Shown: positions 37,123 to 47,285, counted from the first letter of the stretch. The stretch is DNA of 64,000 nucleotides from Citrobacter arsenatis (GCF_004353845.1 NZ_CP037864.1:1798001-1862000); one strand, 5' to 3'. Notes: generated by a model from the letters alone, not told the origin. Made by a program: numbers and translations.

Positions 37123-37887
37123 TCAATTTTCCGATCCTTTTAACCACTGCCAGATGCGTCCCAGAGTTTCGTAACCCACGCGATCGCTATGCATCAGCCA
37201 GACAGGTGAAGGTATAGCGCGCTCCCACGGATTAAGCGGAGAGTCAATCGCTAACTGATTGGCTGGCGCGGGCAGCGGATGTAACCCGGCCTGCTGGAAG
37301 AAGATCATCGCCCGCGGCAAGTGTGAAGCAGAGGTTACCAGCAGGAAAGGCGCGTTGCCGATAGCCTGCTTTACCGCTGCGGCTTCTTCTTCAGTATCTT
37401 TGGGGTGATCCAGGGTGATGATGTCATCGGCTGGCACCCCCAGCGACTGCGCTACGCGGGCGCCAGCTTCTGCGGTACTGACGTTATTGGTCTTTGCGGC
37501 AGCGCCGGTAAAAATAAGCTTCGATCCCGGGTTAGCGCGCCATAGGCGGATCCCTTCATTCAGGCGCGGAAGACTGTTGCTGATCAAGTTAGAACTCGGC
37601 GCCCACTGCGGGTTCCAGGTATACCCTCCGCCCAGCACCACAATGTAATCCACTTTTTGCGTATCTTGCCAGGTTGGATAACTGTCCTCAATCGGTTTCA
37701 GCAGACTGTCGGCGACGGGCTGCAAGCTAAGAAGTAACAGCGCCAGCCAACTCAGGCTAATACACACTTTCCCAGTTTTTTGAAAGCGGTTAAACCAGAC
37801 CAGCGCCAGGCCTATGCCCATCATAATTAGCATCAGCGGCAGCGGCAGCATCATACCGCCAATCACTTTCTTCAGCGTAAAAAGCAT
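37123..37887 (-). CDS. elyC: Envelope biogenesis factor ElyC (DUF218)
   Basis: This 254-residue protein (259 in E. coli, shorter at the C-terminus) has two N-terminal membrane segments followed by a periplasmic DUF218 domain (VDYIVVLGGGYTWNP, LIFTGAAAKT, LLVTSASHLPRAM). E. coli ElyC is needed for normal peptidoglycan assembly at low temperature and affects enterobacterial common antigen. It is divergent from cmoM across a 135-bp spacer. Confidence 0.94.
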   Translation of the reverse strand: MLFTLKKVIGGMMLPLPLMLIMMGIGLALVWFNRFQKTGKVCISLSWLALLLLSLQPVADSLLKPIEDSYPTWQDTQKVDYIVVLGGGYTWNPQWAPSSNLISNSLPRLNEGIRLWRANPGSKLIFTGAAAKTNNVSTAEAGARVAQSLGVPADDIITLDHPKDTEEEAAAVKQAIGNAPFLLVTSASHLPRAMIFFQQAGLHPLPAPANQLAIDSPLNPWERAIPSPVWLMHSDRVGYETLGRIWQWLKGSEN

Positions 37888-38022
37888 CCTTTTTGGTTCC
37901 TTTTTTAACCATACAGCAGGGGATCTGCAGGGATATTACACCAGGAAGGTTCATTCTCGGCGTGGGTGTGACAAAATAGCGGTTTTACTTAGTCACCCTA
38001 AAGCCAGTATGTGGAGAGCCTG

Positions 38023-38802
38023 ATGCGGGACCGCAATTTTGATGACATTGCCGAGAAGTTTTCCCGTAACATTTACGGCACCACCAAAGGTCAGCTTCGT
38101 CAGACGATCCTCTGGCAGGATCTGGACAAACTTCTTGCCGACTATGCGGGCCAAACATTGCGTGTGCTTGATGCGGGTGGCGGAGAAGGGCAGACAGCCA
38201 TTCTGATGGCGCAGCGGGGCCATCACGTCACCTTGTGCGATCTTTCTGCTGAGATGGTAGCGCGAGCGCAACGGGCGGCAGAAGAGCAAGGTGTGAGCGA
38301 CAACATGCATTTTATACATTGTGCCGCTCAGGACATCCCACAGCATTTGGATTCTCAGGTTGATCTGATATTGTTTCATGCTGTGCTGGAATGGGTGGCT
38401 GACCCGCAAACTGTCTTAAAAACACTGTGGTCGATGTTACGCCCGGGCGGTGCTTTATCGCTGATGTTCTACAATGCAAACGGACTGTTGATGCGTAATG
38501 TGTTGGTCGGTAATTTCGGCTATGTACAGCAGGGAATGTATAAAAAGAAACGGCGCACGTTGTCTCCCGATTTTCCGCGCGACCCTCAGCAGGTCTACGG
38601 CTGGCTGGAGGAGATTGGCTGGGAGATAACCGGTAAAACGGGCGTGAGGGTGTTTCATGATTATCTGCGTGATAAACAAAAACAGCATGACTGTTTTGAT
38701 GCTTTAACAGAAATAGAAACGCGCTATTGTCGCCAGGAGCCGTTTATCAGCCTTGGGCGTTATATTCATGTCACCGCGCGCAAACCGCAGATGCAAGGAT
38801 AA
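38023..38802 (+). CDS. cmoM: tRNA 5-carboxymethoxyuridine methyltransferase CmoM (SmtA)
   Basis: This 259-residue class I methyltransferase uses SAM to methylate cmo5U34 to mcmo5U in certain tRNAs. The SAM motif is LDAGGGEGQTAIL (about residues 46-58), followed by CDLS. An in-frame GTG at 38011 is possible, but ATG at 38023 has GGAG upstream and the conserved MRDRNFDDIAEKF start. mukF follows after three bases, the conserved smtA-mukFEB operon. Confidence 0.96.
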   Translation: MRDRNFDDIAEKFSRNIYGTTKGQLRQTILWQDLDKLLADYAGQTLRVLDAGGGEGQTAILMAQRGHHVTLCDLSAEMVARAQRAAEEQGVSDNMHFIHCAAQDIPQHLDSQVDLILFHAVLEWVADPQTVLKTLWSMLRPGGALSLMFYNANGLLMRNVLVGNFGYVQQGMYKKKRRTLSPDFPRDPQQVYGWLEEIGWEITGKTGVRVFHDYLRDKQKQHDCFDALTEIETRYCRQEPFISLGRYIHVTARKPQMQG

Positions 38803-38805
38803 CCT

Positions 38806-40128
38806 ATGAGTGAATTTTCCCAGACAGTCCCCGAACTGGTTGCCTGGGCCAGAAAAAATGACTTTTCCATCTCTCTGCCGGTAGACAGACTTTCTTTTCT
38901 GCTGGCTGTGGCTACGCTGAACGGTGAGCGGCTTGACGGCGAGATGAGTGAAGGTGAACTGGTGGATGCGTTCCGCCATGTGAGTGATGCGTTTGAGCAA
39001 ACCAGCGAAACCATCGGCGTACGCGCCAACAACGCGATCAACGATATGGTGCGTCAACGTCTGCTGAACCGCTTTACCAGCGAGCAGGCGGAAGGCAACG
39101 CCATTTACCGTTTAACGCCGCTCGGAATTGGCATCACGGATTACTATATTCGTCAGCGCGAATTCTCTACGCTGCGTCTTTCGATGCAACTGTCGATTGT
39201 TGCAGGTGAATTGAAACGCGCGGCCGATGCGGCAGCGGAAGGTGGCGATGAGTTCCACTGGCATCGCAACGTCTATGCACCATTGAAATATTCGGTGGCG
39301 GAGATTTTCGACAGTATCGATCTGACCCAGCGCATCATGGATGAACAGCAGCAGCAGGTAAAAGACGACATCGCACAGTTGTTGAACAAAGACTGGCGGG
39401 CGGCTATTTCCAGTTGTGAACTGCTGCTTTCTGAAACGTCTGGTACCCTGCGTGAACTGCAGGATACGCTGGAAGCGGCGGGGGATAAGCTACAGGCTAA
39501 CCTGTTACGCATCCAGGACGCCACGATGACGCATGACGATTTGCATTTCGTCGATCGGCTGGTATTTGACCTACAAAGCAAACTCGATCGCATTATCAGT
39601 TGGGGTCAGCAGTCCATTGATTTGTGGATCGGCTACGATCGTCACGTGCATAAGTTTATCCGTACCGCAATCGATATGGATAAAAACCGCGTCTTTGCCC
39701 AACGTTTGCGCCAGTCAGTGCAGACCTACTTTGACGATCCGTGGGCGCTGACCTATGCCAACGCCGATCGTCTGCTGGATATGCGCGACGAAGAGATGGT
39801 GCTGCGTGACGAAGAGGTCACCGGTGAGCTTCCGGCAGATCTGGAATATGAAGAATTTAATGAGATCCGTGAGCAACTGGCGGCGATCATCGAAGAACAG
39901 CTGGCTATCTACAAATCCAGACAAACTCCACTGGATCTCGGTTTGGTAGTGCGCGAGTATCTGGCGCAATACCCACGTGCACGTCACTTCGACGTCGCGC
40001 GTATTGTTATCGATCAGGCGGTACGTCTTGGCGTAGCGCAAGCAGACTTCACCGGACTGCCAGCAAAATGGCAGCCGATTAATGATTACGGAGCCAAGGT
40101 ACAGGCGCATGTCATTGACAAATATTGA
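38806..40128 (+). CDS. mukF: Condensin kleisin subunit MukF
   Basis: This 440-residue kleisin has an N-terminal winged-helix dimerisation domain (about 1-115), a central helical region that binds MukE, and a C-terminal winged helix that contacts the MukB head. MukF links two MukB heads in the chromosome condensin of enterobacteria. Its last 20 bases overlap the start of mukE. Confidence 0.98.
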   Translation: MSEFSQTVPELVAWARKNDFSISLPVDRLSFLLAVATLNGERLDGEMSEGELVDAFRHVSDAFEQTSETIGVRANNAINDMVRQRLLNRFTSEQAEGNAIYRLTPLGIGITDYYIRQREFSTLRLSMQLSIVAGELKRAADAAAEGGDEFHWHRNVYAPLKYSVAEIFDSIDLTQRIMDEQQQQVKDDIAQLLNKDWRAAISSCELLLSETSGTLRELQDTLEAAGDKLQANLLRIQDATMTHDDLHFVDRLVFDLQSKLDRIISWGQQSIDLWIGYDRHVHKFIRTAIDMDKNRVFAQRLRQSVQTYFDDPWALTYANADRLLDMRDEEMVLRDEEVTGELPADLEYEEFNEIREQLAAIIEEQLAIYKSRQTPLDLGLVVREYLAQYPRARHFDVARIVIDQAVRLGVAQADFTGLPAKWQPINDYGAKVQAHVIDKY

Positions 40129-40813
40129 ACAAGTGATGCCGGTAAAGCTGGCGCAGGCGCTGGCGAATCCGTTATTTCCGGCGCTGGATAGCGCCTTACG
40201 TTCGGGCCGACATATCGGCCTGGATGAACTGGATAATCATGCCTTCCTGATGGATTTTCAGGAATATTTTGAAGAGTTTTATAGCCGATATAACGTGGAA
40301 TTAATCCGTGCGCCGGAAGGGTTCTTCTACCTTCGCCCGCGTTCCACGACGCTCATTCCCCGTTCGGTCCTGTCTGAACTGGACATGATGGTCGGTAAAA
40401 TTCTTTGCTATCTCTATCTCAGCCCGGAACGCCTGGCGAACGAAGGGATTTTTACCCAGCAAGAGCTGTATGACGAGCTGCTAACGCTGGCGGATGAAGC
40501 AAAACTCCTGAAGCTGGTAAATAACCGTTCAACCGGTTCGGACGTTGACCGCCAGAAGCTACAGGAAAAGGTGCGTTCTTCGTTAAACCGCCTGCGCCGT
40601 TTAGGCATGGTGTGGTTTATGGGCCACGACAGCAGCAAATTCCGGATTACTGAATCTGTCTTCCGCTTCGGCGCGGATGTGCGCAGCGGTGACGATCCGC
40701 GCGAAGCGCAGCGTCGCTTAATTCGTGATGGTGAAGCGATGCCGGTCGAGAACCGTCTGCAGCTTAACGATGAGCCCGAAGAAAATCAGCCGGACAGTGG
40801 AGAAGAAGAATAA
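40109..40813 (+). CDS. mukE: Condensin subunit MukE
   Basis: This 234-residue KITE-type protein has two winged-helix domains and an acidic C-terminal tail (NDEPEENQPDSGEEE). It binds MukF and modulates the MukB ATPase. The frame opens upstream, but MSLTNIEQVMPVKL matches the E. coli MukE start, which puts the ATG inside the end of mukF. Its stop (TAA) overlaps the mukB start by one base. Confidence 0.97.
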   Translation: MSLTNIEQVMPVKLAQALANPLFPALDSALRSGRHIGLDELDNHAFLMDFQEYFEEFYSRYNVELIRAPEGFFYLRPRSTTLIPRSVLSELDMMVGKILCYLYLSPERLANEGIFTQQELYDELLTLADEAKLLKLVNNRSTGSDVDRQKLQEKVRSSLNRLRRLGMVWFMGHDSSKFRITESVFRFGADVRSGDDPREAQRRLIRDGEAMPVENRLQLNDEPEENQPDSGEEE

Positions 40814-43800
40814 TGATTGAACGCGGTAAATTTCGCTCACTTACGCTGATTAACTGGAATGGTTTTTTTGCCCGTACGTTCGACCTTGACGAACTGGTTA
40901 CCACGCTTTCCGGCGGTAACGGTGCGGGTAAGTCCACCACCATGGCAGCATTTGTTACGGCGCTCATCCCGGACTTAACGCTGCTGCATTTCCGTAACAC
41001 CACCGAAGCCGGTGCAACTAGCGGCTCACGTGATAAGGGTCTGCACGGTAAGCTGAAAGCGGGTGTTTGTTACTCAATGCTCGACGTCCTCAACTCGCGG
41101 CATCAGCGCGTGGTCGTCGGTGTGCGTCTGCAACAGGTTGCCGGTCGCGATCGTAAAGTGGATATTAAACCGTTTGCCATTCAGGGACTGCCGATGTCGG
41201 TGCAGCCAACCCAACTGGTAACGGAAACGTTGAATGAACGCCAGGCGCGCGTGTTGTCCCTCTCTGAGCTGAAAGAGAAGCTTGATGAGATGGAAGGCGT
41301 GCAGTTCAAGCAGTTCAACTCAATAACTGATTATCACTCGCTGATGTTTGATCTGGGCATCATTGCCCGTCGTCTGCGTTCTGCGTCTGACCGTAGTAAA
41401 TTCTATCGTCTGATTGAAGCCTCGCTGTACGGCGGGATCTCCAGCGCCATTACCCGTTCACTGCGTGATTACCTGCTGCCAGAAAACAGCGGTGTACGTA
41501 AAGCGTTCCAGGATATGGAAGCCGCGCTACGTGAAAACCGTATGACGCTGGAAGCGATTCGCGTAACCCAGTCTGACCGCGATCTGTTTAAGCATTTGAT
41601 CAGCGAAGCGACCAACTATGTGGCCGCCGATTATATGCGCCACGCCAACGAACGTCGTATTCATCTCGATAAAGCGCTGGAATATCGTCGTGAGTTGCAT
41701 ACCTCACGCAAGCAGTTGGCAGCCGAGCAGTACAAGCACGTGGATATGGCGCGCGAACTGGGCGAGCATAACGGCGCGGAAGGCGATCTGGAAGCAGATT
41801 ACCAGGCCGCGAGCGATCACCTGAATCTGGTGCAAACCGCGCTGCGTCAGCAGGAAAAAATTGAACGCTACGAAGCGGATCTTGAAGAACTGCAGGTGCG
41901 CCTTGAAGAACAAAATGAGGTGGTTGCGGAAGCCGTTGACCGTCAGGATGAAAACGAAGCCCGCGCAGAAGCTGCTGAACTGGAAGTGGATGAGCTGAAA
42001 AGCCAGCTTGCCGATTACCAGCAGGCGCTGGACGTCCAGCAAACGCGAGCCATTCAGTATACCCAGGCGATCCAGGCGCTGAATCGGGCAAAAGAGCTTT
42101 GCCATTTACCCGATCTGACAGCCGACAGCGCTGCCGAATGGCTGGAAACCTTCCAGGCCAAAGAACAGGAAGCCACTGAAAAACTGCTGACGCTGGAACA
42201 AAAAATGAGCGTGGCGCAAACCGCGCACAGTCAGTTCGAACAGGCTTATCAGCTGGTGGCGGCTATCAATGGTCCGCTGGCGCGTAGTGAAGCCTGGAGC
42301 GTGGCGCGTGAACTGCTGCGGGAAGGCGTGGAACAGCGCCATCTGGCGGAGCAGGTTCAGCCGTTGCGTATGCGACTCAGCGAGCTGGAGCAGCGTCTGC
42401 GCGAACAGCAGGACGCCGAGCGTCTGCTGGCTGAATTCTGCAAGCGTCAGGGGAAACAGTTCGATATCGATGAGCTGGAAGCGCTGCACCAGGAGCTGGA
42501 GGCGCGTATCGCCGCCTTGTCGGATAGCGTTTCTTCTGCCAGCGAACAGCGTATGACGTTGCGCCAGGAGCAGGAGCAACTTCAGTCTCGTATCCAGCAT
42601 CTGATGAAACGCGCGCCTGTCTGGCTGGCCGCGCAAAATAGCCTGAACCAGCTTAGCGAACAGTGCGGCGAAGAATTTACTTCAAGCCAGGACGTAACCG
42701 AGTATCTGCAACAATTGCTGGAGCGCGAGCGTGAAGCCATTGTTGAGCGTGATGAAGTCGGCGCGCGCAAAAACGCGGTTGATGAAGAGATTGAACGTTT
42801 AAGTCAGCCGGGCGGGGCGGAAGATCAGCGCCTGAACGCGCTCGCGGAACGCTTCGGCGGCGTACTGCTGTCAGAAATCTATGACGACGTTAGCCTTGAA
42901 GATGCGCCGTACTTCTCTGCGCTGTACGGGCCTTCGCGTCATGCCATCGTGGTGCCGGATCTGTCGCTGATTACCGAACAGCTTGAAGGGCTGACGGATT
43001 GTCCTGAAGATCTCTATTTCATCGAAGGTGATCCGCAGTCGTTTGATGACAGCGTATTCAGCGTTGATGAGCTGGAAAAAGCGGTGGTGGTGAAAACCGC
43101 CGAGCGTCAGTGGCGTTATTCCCGCTTCCCGACGGTGCCGATTTTTGGTCGTGCGGCGCGAGAAAGCCGTATCGAAACCCTGCATGCCGAGCGTGAAGGA
43201 CTGTCAGAACGTTTCGCCACGCTCTCCTTTGACGTTCAGAAAACCCAGCGCCTGCATCAGGCGTTCAGCCGCTTTATCGGCAGCCATCTGTCAGTGGCGT
43301 TTGAAGACGATCCAGAAGCGGAAATTCGCCAACTGAATGGCCGTCGCGTTGAACTGGAACGTGCGCTGACTAATCATGAAAATGATAATCAGCAAAGCCG
43401 TATGCAGTTTGAACAGGCGAAAGAGGGTGTATCAGCGCTTAACCGCCTGCTGCCGCGTTTGAATCTGCTGGCAGATGACACGCTGGCCGATCGCGTGGAC
43501 GAAATTCGCGAGCGTCTGGATGAGGCCCAGGAAGCCGCGCGTTTTGTGCAGCAGCATGGCAATCAGTTAGCCAAACTGGAACCTATCGTTTCTGTTCTGC
43601 AAAATGACCCTGAGCAGTTTGAACAACTGAAGGAAGATTACGCGTATTCCCAGCAGATGCAGCGCGATGCGCGTCAGCAGGCTTTTGCCCTGACCGAAGT
43701 GGTGCAACGTCGGGCGCACTTTAGCTATTCCGACTCTGCCGAAATGCTCAGCGGCAACAGCGATCTGAACGAAAAACTGCGTGAGCGCCTGGAACAGGCG

Positions 43801-45273
43801 GAAGCTGAACGTACCCGCGCCCGTGAAGCGCTGCGCAGTCACGCCGCACAACTAAGCCAGTACAATCAGGTCATGGCGTCGCTGAAAAGCTCCTATGACA
43901 CCAAAAAAGAACTGCTTAACGATTTACAGCGTGAACTGCAGGATATCGGCGTTCGTGCGGACAGCGGAGCCGAAGAGCGTGCGCGTATTCGTCGTGATGA
44001 ACTGCATGCGCAGCTCAGCAATAACCGTGCACGCCGTAACCAACTGGAAAAAGCGCTAACCTTCTGCGAAGCGGAGATGGACAACCTGACCCGTAAACTG
44101 CGCAAACTGGAACGTGATTACTTTGAGATGCGCGAGCAGGTCGTTACTGCAAAAGCCGGCTGGTGTGCGGTGATGCGGATGGTGAAAGATAACGGCGTTG
44201 AACGCCGCCTGCACCGTCGCGAGCTGGCGTATCTTTCCGGTGATGAACTGCGTTCGATGTCGGATAAGGCGCTCGGTGCGCTGCGCCTGGCGGTTGCGGA
44301 TAACGAACACCTGCGCGATGTGCTGCGCATGTCTGAAGATCCAAAACGCCCGGAGCGTAAAATTCAGTTCTTCGTCGCGGTTTACCAGCATCTGCGTGAA
44401 CGTATTCGCCAGGATATTATCCGTACCGACGATCCGGTTGAAGCCATTGAACAGATGGAGATCGAACTGAGCCGTCTGACGGAAGAGTTAACCTCCCGCG
44501 AACAGAAGCTGGCGATCAGCTCTCGCAGCGTGGCGAACATCATTCGTAAGACGATTCAGCGCGAACAGAACCGTATTCGCATGCTGAATCAGGGGCTGCA
44601 AAGCGTGTCGTTTGGCCAGGTAAACAGCGTTCGTCTGAACGTCAACGTACGTGAGACGCATGCTACCTTGCTGGACGTACTTTCCGAGCAGCATGAGCAG
44701 CACCAGGATCTGTTTAACAGCAATCGTCTGACCTTCTCTGAAGCGCTGGCGAAGCTGTATCAGCGACTGAATCCGCAGATTGATATGGGGCAACGCACGC
44801 CGCAAACCATCGGTGAGGAGCTGCTGGATTACCGTAACTATCTGGAAATGGAAGTCGAGGTTAACCGTGGTTCTGACGGCTGGCTGCGTGCTGAATCTGG
44901 CGCGTTGTCAACGGGTGAAGCGATCGGGACCGGGATGTCTATTCTGGTGATGGTTGTACAAAGCTGGGAAGACGAAGGTCGCCGACTGCGCGGGAAAGAT
45001 ATCTCTCCTTGCCGTCTGCTGTTCCTTGATGAAGCTGCGCGACTCGATGCGCGCTCTATCGCGACCCTGTTTGAACTGTGCGAGCGTTTGCAGATGCAGC
45101 TAATTATCGCTGCGCCGGAAAACATCAGCCCAGAGAAAGGCACTACCTACAAACTGGTGCGTAAAGTCTTCCAGAACACCGAACACGTTCACGTGGTGGG
45201 GCTGCGCGGGTTTGCGCCTCAGCTACCTGAGCCGTTACCTGGCACCGAAGATGCTTCCTCGCAGGCAAGCTAA
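40813..45273 (+). CDS. mukB: Condensin SMC-like subunit MukB
   Basis: This 1486-residue protein is the same length as E. coli MukB. The N-terminal head has Walker A GGNGAGKST (about 33-41). Long coiled coils flank a hinge at roughly 645-805. The C-terminal head carries the signature LSTGEAIGTGM and Walker B LLFLDEAARLD. MukB extrudes loops and folds the chromosome with MukEF, and binds topoisomerase IV through the hinge. A terminator follows directly. Confidence 0.99.
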   Translation: MIERGKFRSLTLINWNGFFARTFDLDELVTTLSGGNGAGKSTTMAAFVTALIPDLTLLHFRNTTEAGATSGSRDKGLHGKLKAGVCYSMLDVLNSRHQRVVVGVRLQQVAGRDRKVDIKPFAIQGLPMSVQPTQLVTETLNERQARVLSLSELKEKLDEMEGVQFKQFNSITDYHSLMFDLGIIARRLRSASDRSKFYRLIEASLYGGISSAITRSLRDYLLPENSGVRKAFQDMEAALRENRMTLEAIRVTQSDRDLFKHLISEATNYVAADYMRHANERRIHLDKALEYRRELHTSRKQLAAEQYKHVDMARELGEHNGAEGDLEADYQAASDHLNLVQTALRQQEKIERYEADLEELQVRLEEQNEVVAEAVDRQDENEARAEAAELEVDELKSQLADYQQALDVQQTRAIQYTQAIQALNRAKELCHLPDLTADSAAEWLETFQAKEQEATEKLLTLEQKMSVAQTAHSQFEQAYQLVAAINGPLARSEAWSVARELLREGVEQRHLAEQVQPLRMRLSELEQRLREQQDAERLLAEFCKRQGKQFDIDELEALHQELEARIAALSDSVSSASEQRMTLRQEQEQLQSRIQHLMKRAPVWLAAQNSLNQLSEQCGEEFTSSQDVTEYLQQLLEREREAIVERDEVGARKNAVDEEIERLSQPGGAEDQRLNALAERFGGVLLSEIYDDVSLEDAPYFSALYGPSRHAIVVPDLSLITEQLEGLTDCPEDLYFIEGDPQSFDDSVFSVDELEKAVVVKTAERQWRYSRFPTVPIFGRAARESRIETLHAEREGLSERFATLSFDVQKTQRLHQAFSRFIGSHLSVAFEDDPEAEIRQLNGRRVELERALTNHENDNQQSRMQFEQAKEGVSALNRLLPRLNLLADDTLADRVDEIRERLDEAQEAARFVQQHGNQLAKLEPIVSVLQNDPEQFEQLKEDYAYSQQMQRDARQQAFALTEVVQRRAHFSYSDSAEMLSGNSDLNEKLRERLEQAEAERTRAREALRSHAAQLSQYNQVMASLKSSYDTKKELLNDLQRELQDIGVRADSGAEERARIRRDELHAQLSNNRARRNQLEKALTFCEAEMDNLTRKLRKLERDYFEMREQVVTAKAGWCAVMRMVKDNGVERRLHRRELAYLSGDELRSMSDKALGALRLAVADNEHLRDVLRMSEDPKRPERKIQFFVAVYQHLRERIRQDIIRTDDPVEAIEQMEIELSRLTEELTSREQKLAISSRSVANIIRKTIQREQNRIRMLNQGLQSVSFGQVNSVRLNVNVRETHATLLDVLSEQHEQHQDLFNSNRLTFSEALAKLYQRLNPQIDMGQRTPQTIGEELLDYRNYLEMEVEVNRGSDGWLRAESGALSTGEAIGTGMSILVMVVQSWEDEGRRLRGKDISPCRLLFLDEAARLDARSIATLFELCERLQMQLIIAAPENISPEKGTTYKLVRKVFQNTEHVHVVGLRGFAPQLPEPLPGTEDASSQAS

Positions 45274-45278
45274 ACAAA

Positions 45279-45309
45279 AAGGCGGCTAAATGGCCGCCTT
45301 CTTTTTTTC
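45279..45309 (+). terminator. Terminator of the cmoM-mukFEB operon
   Basis: AAGGCGGC-TAAATG-GCCGCCTT is an 8-bp stem followed by CTTTTTTTCC, right after the mukB stop. Confidence 0.93.
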
Positions 45310-45338
45310 CGAAAATTCTCAATACCTGGTGTAATTTC

Positions 45339-45353
45339 TTTAGACTTCTTTAC
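45339..45353. promoter_or_regulatory. CpxR-like box upstream of ldtD
   Basis: TTTAG-ACTTC-TTTAC matches the reverse orientation of the CpxR consensus GTAAA-N5-GTAAA at 9 of 10 positions. It is 181 bp upstream of the ldtD ATG. E. coli ldtD belongs to the Cpx envelope-stress regulon, so the match is plausible. Confidence 0.5.
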
Positions 45354-45358
45354 ATTAG

Positions 45359-45405
45359 GTTAGGCAAAAACTTTTTCATGTTTATATACTAAAGGTAAGC
45401 CTAAC
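45359..45405. repeat. Spaced inverted repeat in the mukB-ldtD spacer
   Basis: GTTAGGC at 45359-45365 and GCCTAAC at 45399-45405 are perfect inverted copies separated by 33 AT-rich bases. The role is unknown; it may be a looped operator. Confidence 0.45.
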
Positions 45406-45533
45406 GCGTCACAGGCTTGCTCGTCATACTTCAGCTTGTATTGGCGTTTTACAGGTCCGACCCCGTTAAAATAAAAGGGGAGTACACGCGGCCTGGCTAC
45501 TCAAAGTATGATAAAGAAAACAGGGGGCAAGGG

Positions 45534-47285
45534 ATGTTGCTTAATAAAATGTGTGGTCGTCGGCTGTCGGCAATCAGTTTGTGCCTGGCCGTAACATTCG
45601 CTCCACTGTTCAATGCGCAGGCCGATGAGCCTGAAATGATCCCTGGCGATAGCTCAGCGACCGTCAGTGAACAGCCAACAGCGTTATCGCAGCCGCAGGT
45701 ACAATCTTCCGCGACGGCTATCATGGCGGGTATTCAACCGCTGCCGGAGGGCGTGTCAGTTGATAAAGCCCGCGCCGAACTACAATCTCAACTTCCAGCG
45801 GGTTATACACCGGTTTATATGAGCCAGCTGGAACTGCTGTATGCCGCACGCGAAATGAAACCAATGTGGGAAAATCGTGATGCGGTAAAAGCCTTTCAGC
45901 AACAGTTAGCTGAGGTGGCAATTGCCGGCTTTCAGCCGCAGTTCACCAACTGGGTCGCACTTCTGACTGACCCGGCAGTAACCGGTCAGGCCAGAGATAT
46001 TGTGCTGTCAGATGCGATGATGGGCTATCTGCACTTTATAGCCAATATTCCTGTCAAAGGTAATCGCTGGCTTTATAGTGATAAGCCCTATGCGTTGACG
46101 ACGCCGCCAATTTCTGTGATCAATCAGTGGCAGGTCGCGTTAGATAACGGCCAACTGACTTCGTTCGTCGCCAATCTGGCGCCGCAACATCCGCAGTACG
46201 CAGCAATGCATGAATCGCTACTTAAGTTGGTGAGCGACACGCAGCCCTGGCCGCGGTTAACCAGTACCGCGACGCTGCGCCCGGGAGAGTGGAGTAATGA
46301 CATCCCGGCGCTGCGCGAAATTTTGCGCCGCACCGGGATGCTGGAATCCGTTGTCAGTACCGCAGCCAAAGAAGGACGAGGCGCTTACGATCGTGAACTT
46401 GTCGACGCGGTAAAGCGTTTTCAGACGTGGCAGGGGCTTGGCGCCGATGGCGCGATTGGCCCTGCCACGCGTGACTGGCTGAACGTGACACCCGCGCAAC
46501 GTGCGGGGGTGCTGGCATTAAATATTCAGCGCTTGCGCCTGCTGCCGGGTGAGTTGTCTACCGGCATCATGGTGAACATTCCTGCTTACTCGCTGGTTTA
46601 TTATCAGAACGGCAACCAGGTGCTGGCCTCACGCGTTATTGTCGGGCGTCCCGATCGTAAAACGCCGATGATGAGCAGCGCACTGAATAACGTGGTCGTT
46701 AATCCGCCGTGGAACGTGCCGCCAACGCTGGCCCGAAAAGATATCCTGCCTAAAGTCTGGAATGACCCCGGATACCTTGAACGCCACGGCTATACCGTGA
46801 TGCGCGGCTGGAACAGCAAAGAGACGATAGATCCGTGGCAGGTAGACTGGGCCACGATCACCGCATCCAATCTGCCGTTCCGCTTCCAGCAGGCACCGGG
46901 AGCGCATAACTCGCTCGGGCGCTATAAATTCAATATGCCGAGTTCGGATGCTATTTATCTGCACGATACGCCGAACCACAATCTGTTCCAGAAGGATACG
47001 CGGGCATTAAGCTCCGGCTGCGTGCGTGTGAATAAGGCTTCTGAGCTGGCAAATATGCTGCTACAGGATGCGGGGTGGAATGATACGCGCATCTCAGATG
47101 CTCTGAAGCAAGGGGATACGAGGTACGTGAATATTCGCCAGAATATTCCGGTCAACCTCTACTATCTGACCGCATTTGTTGGCTCAGATGGTCGCACGCA
47201 GTATCGTACAGATATTTACAATTACGATCTAACAGCGCGATCCAGTGCACAAATTGTGTCAAAAGCCGAACAATTAATCAGATAA
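45534..47285 (+). CDS. ldtD: L,D-transpeptidase LdtD (YcbB)
   Basis: This 583-residue protein makes 3-3 (mDap-mDap) peptidoglycan cross-links. It has an N-terminal signal peptide ending NAQA, a scaffold domain, a peptidoglycan-binding domain (AVKRFQTWQGLGADGAIGPAT, about 275-310), and a YkuD catalytic domain with HDTPNHNLF and SSGCVRVNK, where Cys496 is the nucleophile. Upstream in-frame codons lack homology; MLLNKMCGRR is the start. It is about 32 residues shorter than E. coli LdtD (615), nearly all in the linker before the peptidoglycan-binding domain. The catalytic residues are intact. Confidence 0.96.
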   Translation: MLLNKMCGRRLSAISLCLAVTFAPLFNAQADEPEMIPGDSSATVSEQPTALSQPQVQSSATAIMAGIQPLPEGVSVDKARAELQSQLPAGYTPVYMSQLELLYAAREMKPMWENRDAVKAFQQQLAEVAIAGFQPQFTNWVALLTDPAVTGQARDIVLSDAMMGYLHFIANIPVKGNRWLYSDKPYALTTPPISVINQWQVALDNGQLTSFVANLAPQHPQYAAMHESLLKLVSDTQPWPRLTSTATLRPGEWSNDIPALREILRRTGMLESVVSTAAKEGRGAYDRELVDAVKRFQTWQGLGADGAIGPATRDWLNVTPAQRAGVLALNIQRLRLLPGELSTGIMVNIPAYSLVYYQNGNQVLASRVIVGRPDRKTPMMSSALNNVVVNPPWNVPPTLARKDILPKVWNDPGYLERHGYTVMRGWNSKETIDPWQVDWATITASNLPFRFQQAPGAHNSLGRYKFNMPSSDAIYLHDTPNHNLFQKDTRALSSGCVRVNKASELANMLLQDAGWNDTRISDALKQGDTRYVNIRQNIPVNLYYLTAFVGSDGRTQYRTDIYNYDLTARSSAQIVSKAEQLIR

